A stretch of 64,000 nt of DNA from Shewanella baltica. GTDB lineage: Bacteria > Pseudomonadota > Gammaproteobacteria > Enterobacterales > Shewanellaceae. This document shows positions 58,572-64,000 of the stretch, one piece after another. The translations under genes were made by a program, and so were the position numbers. How positions within the stretch are numbered: the stretch's first letter is position 1; every line of letters starts with the position of its first letter. A model generated the notes under the pieces. That model saw only the letters and a program-made list of their open reading frames with translations, searched no databases and was not told the DNA's origin. The stretch is from NCBI RefSeq assembly GCF_900456975.1, contig NZ_UGYM01000002.1, forward strand, positions 3,348,001-3,412,000, in the 5' to 3' direction.

Positions 58572-59867
58572 TTAAAATCTTGGTCTTGGGGCATCACAGC
58601 CCTTGGCGCCGTAATAGGCGATAAAGCCATAACAAAGCAGCGGTAAAATAAAGGCCAATTGGATACCAAAATGATCGGCTAACATACCTTGGAATAAGGG
58701 CACAATCGCGCCGCCCACTATCGCCAAACATAAAATGCCAGAACCTTGGCTGGTGTGTTGTTCAAGATCTTGTAATGCCAAGCTAAAAATAGTCGGGAAC
58801 ATAATAGAGTTACATAACCCGACTAACAGTAAGGCCCACATCGCCATCGCTCCGGTACTCAACATGGCTAAGGCCACCAGCAAGCAAGCACAAATTGCAT
58901 TAAAGGCTAATACTTTGCCGGCCTTGATTTTTTGCATCACGGCCGCGCCAATAAAACGCCCAACCATAGCGCCACCAAAATAGTAGGCAATATAATGCGC
59001 AGCTTCGGCATGGGTGTAACCGCCAATATCGGGCTGAACTAAAAAGCTAATCAGAAAACTGCCAATAGCGACTTCGGCCCCCACATACACAAAAATCCCC
59101 ACGCTACCGAGAACAAGATGCGGAAATTGCCATGCACTGCCCAGCACTTTAGCACTGCTCGCAGGCAGTTTTTTACCTAAAAAAGGCAGCTTTAACAGTA
59201 TAAAAATCACCGCCAGCACAAATAAACTGGCCGCTAAAATCAAATAGGGAACTTGTACTGTGCTCGCTTGGGCCGCAGTGCTGACTACAAGGTCAGGAGC
59301 AGCCTCTCCTGTCATTTGATGTGAAGTCGATAAAATCAACCAACTACCAAAAAACGGGGCAACTGTGGTGCCAAAGGAATTAAACGCTTGGGTCAGAGTG
59401 AGTCTTGATGACGCGGTTTTTGCAGGTCCCAGCACGCTGACGTAGGGATTAGCCGCCACTTGCAGAATGGTAATGCCAGAGGCTAAAACAAAAAAAGCGC
59501 CTAGGAACATCCAATACGAAGCGAAACTCGCTGAAGGATAAAATAATAAGCAGCCTAAACACGCAATACCAAGCCCAGTGACTATGCCTTTTTGATAACC
59601 AATCTTACCCACAAGTGCACCCGCTGGGATTGAGACAATAAAGTAAGCCCCAAAAAAACAAAACTGCACCAACATGGCTTGGGCGTAATTCAGCTCAAAC
59701 ATGTTTTTTAAATAAGGTATTAAGATATCGTTAAGACAAGTAATGAATCCCCACATGAAAAACAACGATGTTAATGCCACTAAAGCGAACCTAAAGTTGC
59801 CACTCTGGTGCACACTCGTTGCTGCCTCACTCACCGAACTCGCCTCAGTTTCATTTGCAATAGCCAT
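58572..59867 (-). CDS. FucP/GluP-type glucose/galactose H+ symporter (MFS)
   Basis: A 431-residue inner-membrane protein with 12 segments. The N-terminal signature [26 protein letters not shown] and the loop [12 protein letters not shown] are typical of the fucose/glucose (FHS) family. In Shewanella relatives, members of this family take up glucose, which fits its place next to a GH3 enzyme that would release glucose outside the cytoplasm. The ATG at 59867 is followed by an acidic N-terminus. First gene of the minus-strand unit transporter, GH3, mak. Confidence 0.93.
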   Translation of the reverse strand: MAIANETEASSVSEAATSVHQSGNFRFALVALTSLFFMWGFITCLNDILIPYLKNMFELNYAQAMLVQFCFFGAYFIVSIPAGALVGKIGYQKGIVTGLGIACLGCLLFYPSASFASYWMFLGAFFVLASGITILQVAANPYVSVLGPAKTASSRLTLTQAFNSFGTTVAPFFGSWLILSTSHQMTGEAAPDLVVSTAAQASTVQVPYLILAASLFVLAVIFILLKLPFLGKKLPASSAKVLGSAWQFPHLVLGSVGIFVYVGAEVAIGSFLISFLVQPDIGGYTHAEAAHYIAYYFGGAMVGRFIGAAVMQKIKAGKVLAFNAICACLLVALAMLSTGAMAMWALLLVGLCNSIMFPTIFSLALQDLEQHTSQGSGILCLAIVGGAIVPLFQGMLADHFGIQLAFILPLLCYGFIAYYGAKGCDAPRPRF

Positions 59868-59989
59868 GTTTGCCCTATTCTCCCCAACCGATTATCTAGA
59901 TAAAAACGTTTAATCTTCTTAGTCAAAATGGCGTGATTAATTTATCCAAATCACATATTGACCTTTTTATGATTAGTCACTAACCTCGA

Positions 59990-60003
59990 TGTAAGCGCTT
60001 TCA
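59990..60003. promoter_or_regulatory. LacI-type operator in the divergent sugar promoter region
   Basis: TGTAAGCGCTTTCA is a palindrome with six of seven mirrored bases and the central CG step common to LacI-family operators. It lies in the 267-base spacer between the two divergent sugar transcription units, 123 bases from the transporter start and 132 from the GH1 start. The natural partner is the LacI protein at 62885-63889. Confidence 0.7.
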
Positions 60004-60081
60004 TTGTTAACATGTCGATAACCAAAGTCAATATTTTTAGTGACAGTCGGCAAGCATCTTTACTCTCTTTATCTTGAACTC

Positions 60082-60097
60082 TGTGTTTTAAATCACA
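60082..60097 (+). promoter_or_regulatory. CRP-like site before the GH1 gene
   Basis: TGTGTTTTAAATCACA matches the CRP half-sites TGTGA and TCACA at 9 of 10 bases with the right six-base gap. It lies 38 bases before the ATG. A TATAAT is at 60114-60119, which would start transcription only about ten bases before the ATG, so the true promoter may use another -10. Confidence 0.6.
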
Positions 60098-60134
60098 GGC
60101 ATGAATTCAAAAATATAATTAAGTGACTGAATAT

Positions 60135-61490
60135 ATGAAAATATCTTTACCAAAGAACTCGATACTCCAAAGCGAAGCGTTTACTTTTGGTGTGGCGACC
60201 GCTTCCTTTCAAATCGAAGGTGGCGTGGACTCTCGCCAAACCTGTATTTGGGATACCTTCTGTGCAACACCAGATAAGATCCGTGATGCCTCCAATGGCG
60301 ATGTCGCCTGCAACCACCTGAATCTATGGCAAGAAGATATCGCCTTAATCGCGTCTCTCGGGGTTGATGCCTATCGTTTTTCCATCGCATGGGGACGGGT
60401 CTTAAATCAAGATGGCAGCATTAATCAGCAGGGAGTTAATTTCTACATTGGCATTCTAGACGAACTAAAACGTAGAAATATCAAAGCATTTGTCACGCTT
60501 TACCATTGGGATCTTCCTCAACATATTGAGGATCAAGGCGGCTGGTTAAACCGAGATACCGCTTACCTTTTCAAAGACTATGCTGACAAAATAAGCCAAG
60601 CCTTCGGCGACCGAGTGTATTCCTACGCCACTTTAAACGAACCCTTTTGCAGCTCATATTTAGGCTATGAGGCAGGCATTCACGCCCCTGGTTTAATGAA
60701 AAAAGCCTATGGCCGTCAATCGGCTCACCACCTATTGCTCGCCCACGGCTTAGCGATGCAAGTGCTGCAAAAGAACAGCCCTAACAGCATGAATGGCATA
60801 GTTCTTAACTTCACGCCTTGCTACGCATTAACCCAAAGTGCTGCCGATATTCAGGCCGCAAAACAAGCCGATGATTACTTTAACCAGTGGTATATCAAGC
60901 CCATTTTCGATGCGGCTTATCCAGACCTTCTCACAGCATTAGCGCCAGAAGACAGACCGGAAATTCACGACGGCGACCTTGAGCTTATCAGTCAACCAAT
61001 TGATTTTTTAGGGGTTAACTTTTATACCCGCGCCGTATATCAGGCCGATGCAGAGCAAGGATTTGTGCAAGTTGATTTACCTGGGGTACCTAAAACCGAC
61101 ATAGGCTGGGAGATCCATCCACAGGCCTTTACCGATTTACTGGTTTCTTTAAATCAAACCTATGATTTACCGCCTATTTTCATCACAGAAAATGGTGCAG
61201 CCATGGACGATAAATGCATTGATGGGCGTGTCGATGACTTCGATAGGCTCAGCTATTACCAGCACCATTTAACCGCAGTAGACAATGCAATAGTACAAGG
61301 TGTTAACATTCAGGGTTACTTTGCCTGGAGCTTGATGGATAATTTTGAGTGGGCCGAAGGCTACTTAAAACGTTTTGGCATTGTCTATGTGGATTATGCA
61401 AGCCAAACCCGAACGATAAAGGCCAGTGGTCAAGCCTACAGCGACTTAATTCGCTCAAGGGCTCACTTAACTAATAACAATAATAAATAA
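60135..61490 (+). CDS. GH1 beta-glucosidase
   Basis: A 451-residue cytoplasmic glycoside hydrolase with no signal peptide. The acid/base E169 is in ATLNEPF and the nucleophile E352 in FITENGAAMDD. The N-terminal stretch FGVATASFQIEGG is the GH1 N-terminal mark, and AWSLMDNFEWAEGY near the C-terminus lacks the phosphate-binding residues of 6-phospho enzymes, so a free glucoside such as cellobiose is the likely substrate. The ATG at 60135 was chosen over GTG at 60123 because it leaves room for the upstream signals. It begins the plus-strand unit GH1, GPH carrier, LacI. Confidence 0.93.
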   Translation: MKISLPKNSILQSEAFTFGVATASFQIEGGVDSRQTCIWDTFCATPDKIRDASNGDVACNHLNLWQEDIALIASLGVDAYRFSIAWGRVLNQDGSINQQGVNFYIGILDELKRRNIKAFVTLYHWDLPQHIEDQGGWLNRDTAYLFKDYADKISQAFGDRVYSYATLNEPFCSSYLGYEAGIHAPGLMKKAYGRQSAHHLLLAHGLAMQVLQKNSPNSMNGIVLNFTPCYALTQSAADIQAAKQADDYFNQWYIKPIFDAAYPDLLTALAPEDRPEIHDGDLELISQPIDFLGVNFYTRAVYQADAEQGFVQVDLPGVPKTDIGWEIHPQAFTDLLVSLNQTYDLPPIFITENGAAMDDKCIDGRVDDFDRLSYYQHHLTAVDNAIVQGVNIQGYFAWSLMDNFEWAEGYLKRFGIVYVDYASQTRTIKASGQAYSDLIRSRAHLTNNNNK

Positions 61491-61500
61491 GGCTAAAGCC

Positions 61501-62826
61501 ATGATTAGCATAAAAGAAAAAATAGCCTATGGGCTTGGCGACACTGCCAGCAACATCGTTTTTCAAACCGTTATGCTGTTCCTTACCTTTTTTTACACCG
61601 ACATTTTTGGTATTTCACCTGCCTTTGTCGGCACTATGTTTCTACTGGTACGGTTGATTGATGCCGTCACCGATCCTTTAATGGGTGCATTGGCTGACCG
61701 CACGAACACCCGTTGGGGTAAATTCAGACCCTATTTACTCTGGTTTGCCCTGCCCTTTGGGATTATCAGTGTATTGGCTTTTACGACCCCAGATTTATCT
61801 GAAGATGGGAAAATGATTTATGCCTTCGTGACTTACACAGCATTGATGATGGTATATACCGCCATTAATATTCCCTATTGCGCCTTAGGTGGAGTACTGA
61901 CGGCCGATCCCAAAGAGCGGGTTTCGGTGCAATCCTATCGGTTTGTGTTCGCTATGCTCGGTGGCTTACTTGTCTCAGGACTCACCCTGCCTCTAGTCGA
62001 ATTTCTCGGTAAAGGTGACCAAGCAAAAGGGTATCAGCTCACGATTCTCGCCATGAGTATCTTAGGCGTTGCCATGTTTTTGGCCTGCTTCTGGGGCACA
62101 AAAGAGCGCTTACATCCGCCCGTGGATCAAAATTCCAGCTTTAAACAAGACTTTACCTACCTATTACAGAATGACCAATGGCGAGTGTTATCCGCCGCTG
62201 CAGTTTGCCTATTATCCGGCATGGTATTGCGCACTAGCCTCGCCATTTACTACGTAAAATATTTTCTTAACCTGCCAGATATGATCACTCTTTTCATCAC
62301 CTTAGGCATGGTGGGCAATATTTTTGGCTGTATTCTCGCAGAGCCATTAGCCAAGCGCGTTTGTAAGGTTAAAGCCTATATCGTGTTGCAAATTCTAGCC
62401 GCGACCCTGTGTGTACTGCACTTTTTTGTCCCTAAAGATCAAGTCGTTCTCGCCTTCACTCTTTATATTGTCTGGGGATTTACCTTCAATATGGCCACCC
62501 CATTACTCTGGGCGAAAATGGCAGATACAGTCGATTATGGTCAATACAAAACCGGCGTGCGTATCACAGGCATGATTTACTCCTCGGTGATTTTCTTTAT
62601 CAAACTTGGCGTCGCGATTGGCGGTGCGGCGGCGGGATGGTTACTGGCAAGTTATGGCTATCAAGCCGATGCCGTTCAGAGTGAAACGACGCTCAATGGC
62701 ATCTTAATTTCATTTACCCTTTATCCCGCTATCGGCTCAATTTTGGTCGCATTTATCATGCGTCGTTATACGCTAAATAACCAGAAAGTGGATGAAATCC
62801 ATCTGGAATTAAATAGAGCCAGCTAA
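61501..62826 (+). CDS. GPH-family sugar:cation symporter
   Basis: A 441-residue carrier with 12 membrane segments of the glycoside-pentoside-hexuronide family (melibiose carrier type). Typical are KIAYGLGDTASNIVF at the start, the loop DAVTDPLMGALADRTNTRWGKFRPYLLW (about 57-83), and ATPLLWAKMADTVDYGQYKTG (about 340-360). It starts ten bases after the GH1 stop, so the carrier most probably brings in the glucoside that GH1 cleaves. Coupling to Na+ or H+ cannot be told. Confidence 0.93.
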   Translation: MISIKEKIAYGLGDTASNIVFQTVMLFLTFFYTDIFGISPAFVGTMFLLVRLIDAVTDPLMGALADRTNTRWGKFRPYLLWFALPFGIISVLAFTTPDLSEDGKMIYAFVTYTALMMVYTAINIPYCALGGVLTADPKERVSVQSYRFVFAMLGGLLVSGLTLPLVEFLGKGDQAKGYQLTILAMSILGVAMFLACFWGTKERLHPPVDQNSSFKQDFTYLLQNDQWRVLSAAAVCLLSGMVLRTSLAIYYVKYFLNLPDMITLFITLGMVGNIFGCILAEPLAKRVCKVKAYIVLQILAATLCVLHFFVPKDQVVLAFTLYIVWGFTFNMATPLLWAKMADTVDYGQYKTGVRITGMIYSSVIFFIKLGVAIGGAAAGWLLASYGYQADAVQSETTLNGILISFTLYPAIGSILVAFIMRRYTLNNQKVDEIHLELNRAS

Positions 62827-62884
62827 TAAAAATATGCTAATCTTCAAGGCATTGTACTTTTCAGTACCTCTAATTTGAGATGAT

Positions 62885-63889
62885 ATGGCCACTATTTACG
62901 ACGTTTCGGTACTTGCAGGCGTTTCACTTGCGACTGTGTCACGGGTGATGAATAAAAACACCAATGTCAGTGAGAAAACCAAACAAAAGGTATTAGACGC
63001 TATGGCTCAGTTGGACTATCGCCCCAATGCGATAGCCCAATCATTAGCGTCCAACTGCTCAAATAGTGTGGGCGTCCTAGTATCACAATTGGATGGCCCA
63101 TTTTATGGGCCTATGATGACTGAAATTGAAGATGCCCTGCGTGATGCGGGTAAACACGTCATTATTGCCGCGGGTAAAAGCAATGAATCCCTAGAAAAGG
63201 ATGCGGTGCAGTTTTTACTTGATCGCGGCTGTGATGCGTTGATTATCGACGTGGAAGCGGTTTCAGATGACTACCTTATCGATCTCTGTAAGCGCAGCAC
63301 GCCAATCGTACTGATTAACCGCTATGTTGCCGCTATACGTGAGCGCTGTATTTATCTCGATAACGAGCTTGGCGGTTACCTCGCGACTCAGCATATGTTG
63401 TCGTTAGGGCATGAGCATATTGCTTATATATCAGGACCTTTATTCAAGCTAGACGCTAGGCAGCGCCTGATGGGCCATAAAAAAGCGCTCACTGAATCGG
63501 CCATTCCCTATGAAAGCGAGCTGTTCTACGAAGGGACGTTTAAAGAGTCGAGCGGTTGCGATGGCATGCGACATTTACTCAGCCTGCAACGGCCGTTTAC
63601 TGCGGTGATTTGCGCCAATGACCAAATGGCATCGGGAGCGATTTCAACCTGCCTTGAACAAGGGCTTAATGTACCCGAAGATTTGTCCTTCATGGGTTAT
63701 GATAACATCCCGTTTCCCCAATATATTTCCCCTAAGCTCACCTCAGTCAGTAACCCCATCCATGAAATGGGTAAAATGGCGGCGTTCTGGGTACTAAAAC
63801 ACGTTTACAATAAAACCGATGTGGAGATTGTTAGCCATTTTACGCCTTCATTATTTGTAAGAGATTCAGCAGTTAAGCTAGAGAAATAG
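62885..63889 (+). CDS. LacI-family transcriptional regulator of the beta-glucoside locus
   Basis: A 334-residue repressor. The helix-turn-helix is MATIYDVSVLAGVSLATVSRVMN (1-23), followed by the hinge YRPNAIAQSLAS and a periplasmic-binding-like effector domain (about 60-330). It lies 58 bases after the GPH gene and ends the unit; the best operator candidate is the palindrome at 59990. The effector is not known; glucose or a glucoside is likely. A small inverted repeat, GTACT with AGTAC, lies at 62854-62867 before its start and may be a second site. Confidence 0.92.
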   Translation: MATIYDVSVLAGVSLATVSRVMNKNTNVSEKTKQKVLDAMAQLDYRPNAIAQSLASNCSNSVGVLVSQLDGPFYGPMMTEIEDALRDAGKHVIIAAGKSNESLEKDAVQFLLDRGCDALIIDVEAVSDDYLIDLCKRSTPIVLINRYVAAIRERCIYLDNELGGYLATQHMLSLGHEHIAYISGPLFKLDARQRLMGHKKALTESAIPYESELFYEGTFKESSGCDGMRHLLSLQRPFTAVICANDQMASGAISTCLEQGLNVPEDLSFMGYDNIPFPQYISPKLTSVSNPIHEMGKMAAFWVLKHVYNKTDVEIVSHFTPSLFVRDSAVKLEK

Positions 63890-64000
63890 CGAATAAGTGA
63901 AGGCAAGTACTGCTCTAGCCTGACCATGTTGAACTGCAAGAATGAGCACTGCATTGCGTTTTCTCGTTAGATTTTACGTGCACAAGTGAGCAAGTTTGAC

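Overview
The window is chromosomal DNA of a gamma-proteobacterium, almost certainly a Shewanella of the S. oneidensis / S. putrefaciens / S. baltica kind. The basis is gene content and order: a stand-alone Hpt protein (HptA) next to OxyR and a membrane class III adenylate cyclase (CyaC), followed by gltBD; nhaD next to hemL; and a rpsU-yqeY-dnaG-rpoD operon followed by tRNA-Ile2. The species assignment is inference; no rRNA gene is present.

Layout. 1-7283 (minus strand): rppH, ptsP, a TauE-type exporter, lgt, thyA, then nhaA, a small exported protein and the start of nhaR. 7284-7973 is an AT-rich spacer with several DnaA-box-like 9-mers. 7974-13187: mutH and cyaC (plus), then oxyR, hptA and yhcC (minus), then a long regulatory spacer. 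13188-23227 (plus): gltBD, mtnN, a CobD-like membrane protein, DUF2721 and TRIC-type membrane proteins and two exported proteins. 23394-30494: tyrS divergent from mepM-anmK, a TonB_C lipoprotein, DUF2750, a small membrane protein, then erpA with a coiled-coil membrane protein. 30569-41834: a ClC protein, pyrB, hemL, a small membrane protein, nhaD, gspAB, cca and an Lpp-type lipoprotein. 42457-52143: rlmA, uppP, folK, folB, plsY, tsaD, rpsU-yqeY-dnaG-rpoD and tRNA-Ile2(CAU). 52144-64000: a chemoreceptor and a sugar locus (Mak-type ROK kinase, GH3 lipoprotein, FucP/GluP-type transporter, divergent from GH1 enzyme, GPH transporter and LacI regulator).

How the genes work together. Most of the window is core housekeeping: nitrogen assimilation (GltBD, PtsP), cell-envelope synthesis and recycling (Lgt, UppP, MepM, AnmK, Lpp), folate and thymidylate (FolK, FolB, ThyA), tRNA and rRNA maturation (Cca, TsaD, RlmA, TyrS), and Na+/H+ homeostasis (NhaA, NhaD). 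The accessory part is the sugar locus. It appears to encode two routes for beta-glucosides: cleavage outside the cytoplasm by the GH3 lipoprotein with glucose uptake and phosphorylation, and uptake of the intact glucoside by the GPH carrier with cytoplasmic GH1 cleavage. The divergent spacer holds a LacI-type palindrome and a CRP-like site.

I see no insertion sequence, prophage, CRISPR array, toxin system or obviously broken gene. The less ordinary signals are small: a nested hairpin before nhaA, a DnaA-box-like cluster, a CRP-like site before an adenylate cyclase gene, short degenerate tandem repeats (units of 12-18 bases) at gene ends and inside gspB, a ClC protein with a channel-like residue, and an RlmA homologue with an eroded SAM-binding motif.
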